The position numbers and the translations under genes were made by a program. Below are positions 37,166 through 45,488 of a DNA stretch of 50,309 nucleotides, one piece after another (within the stretch, counting starts at the first letter, position 1; every line of letters starts with the position of its first letter). A model generated the notes under the pieces. The model was not told where the DNA came from. It did no database searches and worked only from the letters and a program-made list of their open reading frames with translations. Source of the DNA: Actinophytocola sp. (GTDB taxonomy: Bacteria; Actinomycetota; Actinomycetes; Mycobacteriales; Pseudonocardiaceae); NCBI GenBank assembly GCA_009377385.1, contig WHUD01000001.1, forward strand, positions 1 through 50,309. Reading direction: 5' to 3'.

Positions 37166-38244
37166 CGTGGCATCACTCCCGGCTGGAACTGCGGCACCCG
37201 CACGATCACCCGGGTGCCTTCTCCTGGCGCCGTCTCGATCACCAGGCCGAACCATGATCCGTATACCGTACGCAGTCTGCGGTCGACGTTGGCGATGCCG
37301 AGGCCGGTGTGGTCGCTTGAGCCGTCGAGCAGCCGCTCCGCGGTCTCCGGGTCCATCCCTGCGCCGTCGTCCTCGATGCTGATCACGCAGTCGTTGCCCT
37401 CGGCCTCGCCGTGCACCTGGACCAGCCCGCCGTCGGCGCTCGGCTCGACGCCGTGCCGGATGGCGTTCTCGACGAGCGGTTGCAGCGCCAGGTACGGCAG
37501 CGGCACCGCGAGGACGTCCGGCGCGACCCTGACCTGCACCCGCAGCCGCTCGCCGAGCACCGCCCGTTGCAGCGCGAGGTAGGTCTCGATGGCGTGGAAC
37601 TCGTCCGCGACCGTGGTGTACTCGCCGTGCTTGGCGAGGCTGTAGCGGATGTAGTCGGCGAAGTCGAGCAGCAGTTCGCGCGACCTGTCCGGGTCGGGCT
37701 TGACCTGCGAGGCGATCACGGTGAGCGCGTTGTAGACGAAGTGCGGCGAGATCTCCGCCCGCAGCGCACGAAGCTCGGACTGCGCCGCCTGCTCCGCGGA
37801 CGCCTCCAGCCGCGCGCGCTCCAGCGCGTCGGAGACCAGCAGCGCCACCTCGCGCACGTCGCGCAGCGGGACATCGCCGTCGACGACGACCGCGCCGACC
37901 ACCTCGTCGTCGGCGTCAAGGGCGACGGCGGCGAGCGGCGGGCGGCTGCGCTGGGTCTCGGCGTGCAGGACCTCGTCGGCAAGAGCTTTCGCCGTCGCCG
38001 GGTGGTGCGGCGTGCCCGACCAGGTGAGCGAGCCGGACAGGTCGGCGAGCCCGACGGCTCTCGCGCCGAGCAGCTTGCGGATGCCGCGCGCCGAGGCACG
38101 CACGCCGGGTCCGGTGAGTCCGTCGCCGACGCCGCCCGCGATGGCTCTTGCCGCGCGCAGCATCGCGACCGGTTCGGCGCGCGCCCTTGTGAATCGGAGC
38201 CTGCGGCCCGGTTCCCGCTCGGCTGAGACCTGCTCGGTCGACAC
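37162..38244 (-). CDS. LytS/YpdA-type sensor histidine kinase without membrane segments
   Basis: The 360-residue kinase has a GAF-like N-terminal domain (about residues 25-145), the His-kinase dimerisation motif RAEISPHFVYNALTVIAS with phospho-acceptor His168, and a HATPase domain with LQPLVENAIRHGV (N-box), DDGAGMDPET and HTGLGIANVDRRL. No transmembrane helix is visible, unlike classical LytS, so it probably senses a cytoplasmic signal or couples to the co-transcribed symporter. It heads the operon kinase-regulator-small membrane protein-symporter, divergent from acs, with a shared 200-base control region. Confidence 0.9.
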   Translation of the reverse strand: MSTEQVSAEREPGRRLRFTRARAEPVAMLRAARAIAGGVGDGLTGPGVRASARGIRKLLGARAVGLADLSGSLTWSGTPHHPATAKALADEVLHAETQRSRPPLAAVALDADDEVVGAVVVDGDVPLRDVREVALLVSDALERARLEASAEQAAQSELRALRAEISPHFVYNALTVIASQVKPDPDRSRELLLDFADYIRYSLAKHGEYTTVADEFHAIETYLALQRAVLGERLRVQVRVAPDVLAVPLPYLALQPLVENAIRHGVEPSADGGLVQVHGEAEGNDCVISIEDDGAGMDPETAERLLDGSSDHTGLGIANVDRRLRTVYGSWFGLVIETAPGEGTRVIVRVPQFQPGVMPR

Positions 38245-38330
38245 GGCACTGCTCCCGTCTGTGTTGCCGCTGGGGGCTGTCGTTCGGGCTATGGTACGGC
38301 GCGGTTGACGACGTCGACGTCACGCTCATC

Positions 38331-38362
38331 GACCGTTCGTCCCGGTCGCGTGACCGTCCGTC
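38331..38362 (+). promoter_or_regulatory. Putative LytTR-type operator between the kinase gene and acs
   Basis: GACCGTTCGTC (38331-38341) and GACCGTCCGTC (38352-38362) are direct repeats 21 bases apart, two helical turns, differing at one base. They lie 83-114 bases upstream of the acs start in the divergent control region. The pair upstream of DUF485-actP has the same first repeat, orientation and distance. Confidence 0.6.
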
Positions 38363-38444
38363 GTGAATGCAACGTCTTTGCGATGTGTCACCGCCTACCG
38401 TGACCAGCTACGCGAGTACGCGACGTCCAGCCACGGAGGTGTAC

Positions 38445-40466
38445 ATGAGCAGCGAGGCTCTGGATAACTTGCTGACCGAGGAGCGCACGTTCGCGCCGAG
38501 CGAGGATTTCGCGGCGCGGGCGAACGCGACCGCCAAGTCCTATGCGGAGGCGGACGAGGATCGGGACGCCTTCTGGGCGCGGCAGGCGGAGCGGCTCGAC
38601 TGGGACACCCCGTGGGACCAGGTCGTCGACTGGTCGGACGCGCCGTTCGCGAAGTGGTTCGTCGGCGGCAGGCTGAACGTCGCCTACAACTGCGTCGACC
38701 GGCACGTCGTCGCTGGTTACGGCGACCAGATCGCGATCAACTGGGTCGGCGAGCCCGGCGACACCCGCGACATCACCTACGCCGAACTGCGGCGCGAGGT
38801 GTGCCGGGCGGCGAACGCGCTGGCATCACTTGGCGTCGGCGCAGGCGACCGCGTCGCGATCCAGCTGCCGATGATCCCGGAGGCGATCGTGGCGATGCTG
38901 GCGTGCGCGCGGCTCGGCGCGCTGCACAGCGTCGTCTTCGGCGGGTTCTCGCCTGCCGCGCTGCGGTCCAGGGTGGACGACGCGCAGGCGAAGGTCGTCA
39001 TCACCTCCGACGGTCAGTACCGCAGGGGTGAGGCCGCACCGATGAAGGCGAACGTCGATGAGGCGCTGGACGGCGCCGAGTCCGTCGAGACGGTGCTGGT
39101 CGTACGGCGCACCGAGCGGGAAGTCGGCTGGGTCGACGGTCGTGACGTCTGGTGGCACGAGCTGGTGGACACGGCCTCGCCGGAGCACACCCCGGAGGCG
39201 TTCGACTCCGAGCACCCGCTGTTCATCCTCTACACATCGGGCACCACCGGGAAGCCGAAGGGCATCCTGCACACCTCGGGCGGCTACCTGACGCAGGCCG
39301 CCTACACCCACCACGCGGTGTTCGACCTCAAGCCAGAGTCCGATGTGTACTGGTGCACCGCCGACATCGGCTGGGTGACCGGGCACTCGTACATCGTCTA
39401 CGGGCCACTGGCCAACCGTGCCACCCAGGTCGTCTACGAGGGCACGCCGAACACGCCGCACGAGGGACGCCACTGGGAGATCGTCGAGCGGTACGGCGTG
39501 ACGATCTATTACACCGCGCCGACGTTGATCCGGACGTTCATGAAGTGGGGTGAGGACATCCCAGCTCGGTACGACCTGTCGTCGTTGCGGCTGCTTGGGT
39601 CGGTCGGTGAGCCGATCAACCCGGAGGCGTGGATGTGGTACCGCACCCACGTCGGAGCCGGGAGCGCTCCGATCGTGGACACCTGGTGGCAGACCGAGAC
39701 CGGCGCGATCATGCTGTCGCCGTTGCCGGGCGTCACCGCGACGAAGCCGGGGTCGGCGCAGCGACCGCTACCGGGGATCTCCGCCAAGGTCGTCGACGAC
39801 GAGGGCACCGAGGTCCCGCACGGCGGTGGCGGCTACCTGGTGCTTGACAAGCTGTGGCCGTCGATGTTGCGTGGCATTTGGGGCGACGACGAGCGCTACC
39901 GCGAGACGTACTGGTCCCGTTTCGCCCAGCAAGGCAGCGCTGATGGTTCGACCCTGCAAGCAGGTCTCACGGCTGATGGTTCGACCCTGCAAGCAGGTCT
40001 CACGTATTTCGCCGGGGATGGCGCGAAGTACGACGACGACGGCGACGTCTGGCTGCTCGGCCGGGTGGACGACGTCATGAACGTCTCAGGACACCGGATC
40101 TCCGCAACGGAGGTGGAGTCGGCGCTGGTGTCGCACCCGAACGTGGCCGAGGCGGCGGTGGTCGGCGCCAGCGACGCCACCACCGGTCAGGGCATCGTGG
40201 CGTTCGTGATCCTGCGTGGCGCGGCCGACGGCGAGGGCTCGACGGCCGCGCTGCGCGACCACGTCGCGGTGGAGATCGGTCCGATCGCGAAGCCGAAGCG
40301 GGTGCTCGTCGTTCCCGAGCTGCCGAAAACCCGGTCCGGGAAGATCATGCGCCGCCTGCTGCGCGACATCGCGGAAGGTCGCGCCACCGGCGACACGTCG
40401 ACGCTCGCCGACGCCTCCGTCATGGAGCAGATCTCGGCCGGACTCCGCGACGGCGCCGACGGCTGA
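38445..40466 (+). CDS. acs: Acetyl-CoA synthetase
   Basis: Acs activates acetate to acetyl-CoA via acetyl-AMP. The product (about 674 residues) has KWFVGGRLNVAYNCVDRHV, the AMP-binding loop YTSGTTGKPKGILHTSGGYL, WWQTETGAIMLSPLPG, the YFAGDGAKYDDDGDVWLLGR hinge region and the acetylatable catalytic lysine in PKTRSGKIMRRLLRDIAEG. A duplicated 11-residue insert (ADGSTLQAGLT twice) sits just before YFAGDG where other family members have only a few residues. The ATG at 38445 follows GGAGG by five bases. The gene is divergent from the two-component operon and shares its proposed operator. Confidence 0.96.
   Translation: MSSEALDNLLTEERTFAPSEDFAARANATAKSYAEADEDRDAFWARQAERLDWDTPWDQVVDWSDAPFAKWFVGGRLNVAYNCVDRHVVAGYGDQIAINWVGEPGDTRDITYAELRREVCRAANALASLGVGAGDRVAIQLPMIPEAIVAMLACARLGALHSVVFGGFSPAALRSRVDDAQAKVVITSDGQYRRGEAAPMKANVDEALDGAESVETVLVVRRTEREVGWVDGRDVWWHELVDTASPEHTPEAFDSEHPLFILYTSGTTGKPKGILHTSGGYLTQAAYTHHAVFDLKPESDVYWCTADIGWVTGHSYIVYGPLANRATQVVYEGTPNTPHEGRHWEIVERYGVTIYYTAPTLIRTFMKWGEDIPARYDLSSLRLLGSVGEPINPEAWMWYRTHVGAGSAPIVDTWWQTETGAIMLSPLPGVTATKPGSAQRPLPGISAKVVDDEGTEVPHGGGGYLVLDKLWPSMLRGIWGDDERYRETYWSRFAQQGSADGSTLQAGLTADGSTLQAGLTYFAGDGAKYDDDGDVWLLGRVDDVMNVSGHRISATEVESALVSHPNVAEAAVVGASDATTGQGIVAFVILRGAADGEGSTAALRDHVAVEIGPIAKPKRVLVVPELPKTRSGKIMRRLLRDIAEGRATGDTSTLADASVMEQISAGLRDGADG
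39939..40004 (+). repeat. Two in-frame 33-bp palindromic repeats inside acs
   Basis: Identical 33-base units (39939-39971 and 39972-40004) each contain the near-palindrome GACCCTGCAAGCAGGTC and encode ADGSTLQAGLT. A homologous unit, in opposite orientation, is duplicated inside copA at 46258-46322. Confidence 0.9.
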
Positions 40467-40483
40467 TTCCGACGGCCGGGGGT

Positions 40484-40534
40484 GGCCGAAGGTGGCCTTG
40501 GGTACATATCTCGTACCCAAGGCCACCTTCGGCC
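40484..40534. terminator. 22-bp perfect hairpin between acs and the methyltransferase gene
   Basis: The left arm 40484-40505 (GGCCGAAGGTGGCCTTGGGT, then AC) is the exact complement of 40513-40534, with a 7-base loop (ATATCTC). It begins 17 bases after the acs stop, and the convergent methyltransferase gene ends at 40559, so it can stop transcription from both sides. Perfect arms of this length suggest a repeated genomic element as well as a terminator. Confidence 0.8.
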
Positions 40535-40558
40535 CGCCAAGCCACGCCGTCGACGTCG

Positions 40559-41371
40559 TCACGCTCGGGTGGCGACGGCGATGAGGTACTCCCAGTCGCA
40601 GACAACGGTGCCGTCCGTTGCCTTGTTGTGGGACGTGGCCAGGGCGGCGAGGTCGGCACGGAACTGCAGCTGTCGCTCCGCGTCGAGCGTCTGTGCCGCC
40701 ATGTAGGTCGGCCCGTAGTGCGTCAGGAAGTGCTCGGCGAAATGCTCCGGTGACCGGAACCGCTGGGTGACCGTGTGTATGGTGCATGTCAGCGAGGAGA
40801 TCCGGTCGCCGAACAGCTCACGCACGACGTCCTCGCTACCCCAGCGCGGCGGCGGGAGCGCGCCGGGTGGTGGCGCTGCGTGGCGCGCCACGGTCTTGAG
40901 CATCTGGCCGATGAAACCGGTCGGCGTCCAGCTCGCGACGCCGATGCGGCCGCCTGCGCGGCACACCCTGGCCAGTTCGTCGGCCGCGCGCTGGTGGTCA
41001 GCGGTGAACATGACGCCGATGGCGGAGAGCACGTAGTCGAACGCGCCGTCCTGATACGGCAAGTTCTCCGCGTCTGCCTGGCGGAAAGTGATGTCGAGCC
41101 CTTCCGCAGCCGCCCGCTGCTGCGCGATCTCCACCAGCTCGGGCACGTAGTCGATGCCGGTGACGTCGCAGAACCGGCGGGCGGCGGCCAGCGCGACGTG
41201 GCCGGTTCCAGTGGCGACGTCGAGCACCGTCGAACCGGAACGGAGGTCGACGGCGTCGCACAGCTCGTCCGCGAGCGGCACGGTGAGCCACGCGATCTTG
41301 CCGTAGTCTCCGCTGCTCCAGGTCTTGTGCTGCTTCTGCTTGATCTGCTCGAAGGTCAGTGTGGCGGTCAT
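40559..41371 (-). CDS. Class I SAM-dependent methyltransferase
   Basis: The 270-residue product shows the Rossmann methyltransferase motifs: motif I VLDVATGTGHVALAAAR near residue 50, VTGIDYVPELVEIAQQRA (motif II acidic residue), the ADAENLPYQDGAFDYVLSAI segment and VCRAGGRIGVASWTPTG. This is the UbiE/COQ5-like Methyltransf_11 type. Small-molecule methylation is likely, but the substrate cannot be read from the sequence. The ATG has GAGGAG upstream. About 240 bases without a gene separate it from the upstream regulator gene. Confidence 0.87.
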   Translation of the reverse strand: MTATLTFEQIKQKQHKTWSSGDYGKIAWLTVPLADELCDAVDLRSGSTVLDVATGTGHVALAAARRFCDVTGIDYVPELVEIAQQRAAAEGLDITFRQADAENLPYQDGAFDYVLSAIGVMFTADHQRAADELARVCRAGGRIGVASWTPTGFIGQMLKTVARHAAPPPGALPPPRWGSEDVVRELFGDRISSLTCTIHTVTQRFRSPEHFAEHFLTHYGPTYMAAQTLDAERQLQFRADLAALATSHNKATDGTVVCDWEYLIAVATRA

Positions 41372-41614
41372 GGGAGCTCCTCGTGGTTGTGGTTGTGTGG
41401 GGTTGGGTCAGTGGCAGGGTCCGTGCCACACGGCCTGCTCGAACCCGGACTCGGCGGCGGCGCGGTGCAGGCCGCGCGCTTCCGCATGGCTTGTCTCCGT
41501 TCCTGCTGTTCGACTGGTCGTCGCTCGGATCGATCCTGCGCTGCGGCAGGCGTGGCAACATGCGTCGTCTTGCCGTGTTCCTGGCGGGCGGTTGCCGTAC
41601 TTTCCGGCTCTCGC

Positions 41615-44476
41615 CTACGGCGGGGCGACGTCCAGCAGGCCGAGCTCAGCGGCGCGGCTCACAGCAGCGGTGCGCGTCGAGCTGTCGAGCTTGGTCAGCA
41701 GGTTGCGCACGTGCATGTCGACGGTCCTTGTGCTGAGAACCAGCTCGTGCGCGATCTGCCGGTTGGTGCGGCCACCGGCGAGCAGCCGGACGACTTCCCT
41801 CTCCCTGCGGGTCAGGCCTGCGGGCTCGAGCGTCCGCGCGGCGAGCCTGCCGAGCCTGCGGTCGACCGGCTCGCCCATCCCCGCCAGCTCGCTGGCGCAG
41901 CTGCGGGCCAGCGGTTTGGCGCCGAGCTGGCGGGCGGTGCGGTATGCGGTGGTCACCGTGTCGACCGCCGCCGTGCGGTCGTCACAGCCCGCGAGCGCGG
42001 TGCCCCAGCGCAGCTGGCTGAGCGCGTGCTCATACGGCGCGGTGATGCCGCCGAGTAGCTCGACCGACCTGCCGAACTGGGCGGCGGACAGCTCGGTGTC
42101 GCCATCGGCCAGCGCCAGCTCGCCACCCGCGTGCGCGAGAGCGGAGAGCATCTTCGGCGAGCTGTTCCTTGTGGTCGCCGCTGCGATCATCCGGTGGCAG
42201 CGGGCAAGGTCGTCGTGGGCGCCGTGCATGGCGAGGAAGGTGGCGACCCACCGCAGCGCGGGCAGGGCGAACACCCAGTCCTCCACCTCATGACACCGGT
42301 CGAGCAGCACGGACACGGTGCGCCGCGCGCCCGCGCTGTCGTCGGCGAGATCGGCCGCGACCGCGACGCCCCATGTGGCGCCGACCTCGATTCCGAAGAC
42401 GCCGCTGGTACGGCCGAAGTCGGCTGCCTGTCGCAGCGTGTTCCTGACGCCCCGCCGGTCACCGCGCAACACCGTGATCAGGCCGCGCTCCTCCTCGGCG
42501 ACCATGCGCAGCAGCTCCGGCGTGCGGGTGTCGTCGAGGACCTGGCGCGCGATGGCGAGGGCCTGGTCCCAGTCGCCGAGCAGCCGCACCGCAACGGTCA
42601 TGCAGGCGACGCACGCCTGTTGCGTGTGGTCGATTCCGTGCGTGCGGCACAGCTCGACGCCGGACTCGAACGCGTCGGCCGACGCCGTGTAGTCAGCTGC
42701 CCTGAGCAGCGCGACGGCCAGGTCGTAGTAGCCGCGCCCCGCCGTTTCATGGTGCCGCTCGGCCAGCGCCATCCGCAGGCCGGACCGTGCTATCGCGACG
42801 CCGCGCTCGGTCTCGCCCATCGCGGCGCGCACCGATCCCTGCAAGGCGAGCGCGAGTGCCTTGAGGTCGACCCGGTTCGCGGCGTCGGCGTCCTTGTCAG
42901 CGGCGACGACGACCTCGAGCGCCTCGGTGACGTGTCCTGCCGACTCCAGCTGTTCGGCGAGCGCCAGCCGTTCCGTCGCAGCCTCGGCCCTGTCGCCAGC
43001 GACGGCGAACGCGTCGACCGCCGCCTCGCGGGCTGCCCGCGCGCCCGCCCAGTCGCCGAGCATGCCAGCGGCGGTCGCGATCCGCCGGTGCGCCGCCGCG
43101 GCCGCCGCGACGTCGCCGCGTGCCTGGCGTGCCTCGGCGACCTGTGCCCACGTGGCCGCTGCGGCGTCGTACTCGCCGCACATCTCCGCGCAGTCGGCGA
43201 GCCGTTGCAGCGCCTCGGTCCGGCCGTCGGGGTCGGTGTCTTCCGGCCAGATCGCGAGCGCGCGCCTGCCGAGTGCAGCGGCGTCCCGGTAGGCGTGCAC
43301 GGTGCAGTAGCGGTTGGCGGCGGCGAGCAGCAGCGGTCGCGCCCGTTCTGGCTCGTGGGCGGCGATCCAGTGCTCTGCGATCGTCTCCGGCACCGCGTCG
43401 CGTGCGGTGAGGTGCTCGGCGACCAGCCGATGATGGGCACGACGTCGTGCCCAGGGGATCGCCCGGTACAGCGCGTCTCGTGCGAGGGCGTGCCGGAACA
43501 CGGCGGTGTCCGCTGTCTGCTCGGTGAGCAGTCCGGCTTCGATGAGCAGATCGACGTCGGCCGCGTCGACGAGGCTTGCCAGCGTGGGGAGGTCGACCCG
43601 CACACCGAGCACGGCGGCCATCTCCACCGCGGTCTCGCACTGGCGACGCAGCCCAGCGGTGTGGAGCAGCACCGCGTCGAGCACGCTCTCTGGCAGCGGC
43701 AGCTCGGTCCCCTTGGCCATGGCGAGGACGCCGTCGTTGCGCAGCGTCGTTGTCTCGATGAGCGCCCCGGCGAGCTCCTCGATGTAGAACGGCAGGCCCC
43801 CTGACTTCTCCCGTACCGTGCGAGCGAGGCCGGGCGAAGGCATCGCGCCGAGGCAATCGGTGAGCAGGTCCGTGGTCTCGGCATCGCCGAGTGGCCGAAG
43901 CGGGACCTCGACGAGACGTCCCGCTCGGCGCAGCTCGGACCGCATGGCACGCACCGGATGCGCCCGTGGCAGCTCCTCGCCTCGGTAGGTGGCGATCAGC
44001 AGCAGCGGCTCATCTGCGAGAGACGTCGTCAGCGCGGGCAGCATGTCGACGGTGGCTGCCTGCGCCCAGTGCAGGTCCTCCAGCACAACGACGGTTGGCG
44101 CCTGCCGCGCGACGTCACGGAGGGTGCGGCGAACGGCGGCGACAAGCTCGGGAGCGTCGGTGGCAGGGCCGGGCTCGCCCAGCTCCGGCAGCAGGATCCG
44201 GGCGTGCGGGTGCAGCATGTCGGCGCCGAACCGATCGACGGCGTCCCTGAGGACGTCCGCGATGGGCGCGTAGGCGCCGGTGCCCGTCGTCGCGGTGCCG
44301 CGCAGCAGGTATCCGGCCCAGTCGGCAAGCGCCTCGGTGACCAGCCTGGTCTTGCCCGCACCCGCGTCGCCGCTGACCAGCAGGACTCCGCCCTCGCCAC
44401 GGCGGCATCGCGCCAGTGCGGCGGCCAGCCCGTCGCACTCAACGGACCGGCCAACTAGCGGGGACTGTCGCACCAC
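41615..44476 (-). CDS. Large ATP-binding LuxR-family (LAL/MalT-like) regulator
   Basis: The 953-residue product has an N-terminal AAA/STAND ATPase: Walker A VSGDAGAGKTRLVTEALADW near residue 35 and Walker B VVVLEDLHWAQAATVDML near 130. A long helical TPR-like middle follows (about residues 350-870). The C-terminal LuxR helix-turn-helix starts at about 885: LTRREREVVRLLAGGRTNRQ, then IAHELVLSTRTVDMHVRNLL. LAL regulators activate secondary-metabolite or sugar genes in actinobacteria after binding ATP and an inducer. The target is unknown; the nearest gene on the same strand is the methyltransferase. GTG at 44476 or 44473 can serve as start. Confidence 0.9.
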   Translation of the reverse strand: MVRQSPLVGRSVECDGLAAALARCRRGEGGVLLVSGDAGAGKTRLVTEALADWAGYLLRGTATTGTGAYAPIADVLRDAVDRFGADMLHPHARILLPELGEPGPATDAPELVAAVRRTLRDVARQAPTVVVLEDLHWAQAATVDMLPALTTSLADEPLLLIATYRGEELPRAHPVRAMRSELRRAGRLVEVPLRPLGDAETTDLLTDCLGAMPSPGLARTVREKSGGLPFYIEELAGALIETTTLRNDGVLAMAKGTELPLPESVLDAVLLHTAGLRRQCETAVEMAAVLGVRVDLPTLASLVDAADVDLLIEAGLLTEQTADTAVFRHALARDALYRAIPWARRRAHHRLVAEHLTARDAVPETIAEHWIAAHEPERARPLLLAAANRYCTVHAYRDAAALGRRALAIWPEDTDPDGRTEALQRLADCAEMCGEYDAAAATWAQVAEARQARGDVAAAAAAHRRIATAAGMLGDWAGARAAREAAVDAFAVAGDRAEAATERLALAEQLESAGHVTEALEVVVAADKDADAANRVDLKALALALQGSVRAAMGETERGVAIARSGLRMALAERHHETAGRGYYDLAVALLRAADYTASADAFESGVELCRTHGIDHTQQACVACMTVAVRLLGDWDQALAIARQVLDDTRTPELLRMVAEEERGLITVLRGDRRGVRNTLRQAADFGRTSGVFGIEVGATWGVAVAADLADDSAGARRTVSVLLDRCHEVEDWVFALPALRWVATFLAMHGAHDDLARCHRMIAAATTRNSSPKMLSALAHAGGELALADGDTELSAAQFGRSVELLGGITAPYEHALSQLRWGTALAGCDDRTAAVDTVTTAYRTARQLGAKPLARSCASELAGMGEPVDRRLGRLAARTLEPAGLTRREREVVRLLAGGRTNRQIAHELVLSTRTVDMHVRNLLTKLDSSTRTAAVSRAAELGLLDVAPP

Positions 44477-44493
44477 ATGCGAAGTTTAAACCT

Positions 44494-45084
44494 TTAGTCT
44501 GGTTTTTGCCGCAGTACGCGGTAGGACAGCAGGGCGACAAGGGCGACGGCCGCGCCGCCGGTGAGCCAGACCGCCATCGGCGTCCCGCTGTCATCGATGT
44601 CGCTCGTCGGCTCGTACTGCGCCGCCTGGCCGCTGCCCGCAGGCGGGCGGCCATCGCCGAGCGCGGCTGGCGGCTGCTCCGGCATCTCGCGGGTGCCGCC
44701 ACACAGCGACGCGGTCAGCCCGCCGTTGTCGTCGAACTCGGTGAACACCAGGAACGGGCCTTCGCCCTCGATCTCAAGCCCGCAGCTCGCACCGGAGTTC
44801 GCGGTGCGCACCTGTGCCATCCTGCCGACCTGACCCTTGTAGACGTCGGACACCTCGAAGGTCAGCGTCGCGGGGTCCATGCTCGACGTCAGTGGGACCG
44901 GCTCCTTCCGGTCGATCAGCTTGCCCGAGAAGATGACATCGGCACTTTCGACGTACTCCTCGTCAGTCATCGGCGCGCACGAACACGCCAGCGCAGGCGC
45001 CGCGCCGAGGACGGCGACCAACTGCAGCATCCCCGCGAGGGCAACGGTCGCCAGCACCGCGCCGGTCGCTCTCGTCAGCCTCAT
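44494..45084 (-). CDS. TIMP-like secreted, membrane-anchored protein
   Basis: The product (about 196 residues) has a signal peptide (MRLTRATGAVLATVALAGML onward) cleaved near the Ala-Leu-Ala before CSCAPMTDEEYVESADVIFS. This Cys-rich start and the VFTEFDDNG and CGGTREM segments match bacterial proteins of the tissue-inhibitor-of-metalloproteinase-like (OB-fold) group. A C-terminal helix (MAVWLTGGAAVALVALLSY) with basic tail RVLRQKPD anchors it to the membrane, so the domain lies outside the cell. No protease target is known. It is divergent from the copper genes, whose control region begins 95 bases upstream. An ATG nine bases earlier is an alternative start. Confidence 0.75.
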   Translation of the reverse strand: MRLTRATGAVLATVALAGMLQLVAVLGAAPALACSCAPMTDEEYVESADVIFSGKLIDRKEPVPLTSSMDPATLTFEVSDVYKGQVGRMAQVRTANSGASCGLEIEGEGPFLVFTEFDDNGGLTASLCGGTREMPEQPPAALGDGRPPAGSGQAAQYEPTSDIDDSGTPMAVWLTGGAAVALVALLSYRVLRQKPD

Positions 45085-45182
45085 CCCAACCAACCCACCC
45101 CGTCGTTCCCGCTCATCCGCCTCGTAGTGAGGTCGTGTCGTATACCTGACGGCGTTACGGCCACGAAGGTTGCATCACGCGG

Positions 45183-45240
45183 TTGACTCATACCCCCGGC
45201 GGGTATAGTGTCGGCTGCGGATGATACCCACGAGGGGTAT
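45183..45240 (+). promoter_or_regulatory. copZ-copA promoter with two CsoR-like operators
   Basis: Two 17-base palindromes share the form ATACCC-N5-GGGTAT: 45190-45206 (ATACCCCCGGCGGGTAT) and 45224-45240 (ATACCCACGAGGGGTAT), 34 bases apart. Such TACCC/GGGTA sites are typical of the copper repressor CsoR. The first lies between TTGACT (45183-45188) and TATAGT (45204-45209), where bound repressor would block polymerase. The 15-base spacer is short. csoR is not in this window. Confidence 0.75.
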
Positions 45241-45271
45241 ATTGGGCCCGGGCACACAGGAGGAGAACGTC

Positions 45272-45484
45272 ATGGCTACTGCTACCTACACCGTCACCGG
45301 CATGACCTGCGGACACTGCGTCCAGTCGGTCACAGAGGAGGTCAGCGATGTTCCTGGCGTGACGGACGTCGCCGTGGATCTGCCGACCGGCGCGGTCACC
45401 GTCACCTGCGACGCGCCCGTGTCCGAGGACCAGATTCGTGCCGCCGTGACCGAGGCCGGCTACGAGCTGGTCAGTCAGGGGTAG
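45272..45484 (+). CDS. copZ: Copper chaperone CopZ (heavy-metal-associated domain)
   Basis: The 70-residue protein is a single HMA domain with the metal-binding motif [11 protein letters not shown], where two cysteines bind Cu(I), and a conserved C-terminal half ([27 protein letters not shown]). It carries copper in the cytoplasm to the ATPase encoded five bases downstream. The ATG has a strong AGGAGGAG site about six bases upstream. The tandem CsoR-like sites precede it. Confidence 0.93.
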   Translation: MATATYTVTGMTCGHCVQSVTEEVSDVPGVTDVAVDLPTGAVTVTCDAPVSEDQIRAAVTEAGYELVSQG

Positions 45485-45488
45485 CGGG

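Noticed and set aside
41372-41614. Possible small gene between the methyltransferase and the LuxR-type regulator
   Set aside because: No frame combines a plausible start, ribosome-binding site and protein-like composition; it is treated as an untranslated control region.
42131-43804. 557-codon plus-strand frame opposite the LuxR-family regulator
   Set aside because: The regulator on the minus strand has clear ATPase and HTH motifs; the opposite frame has none.
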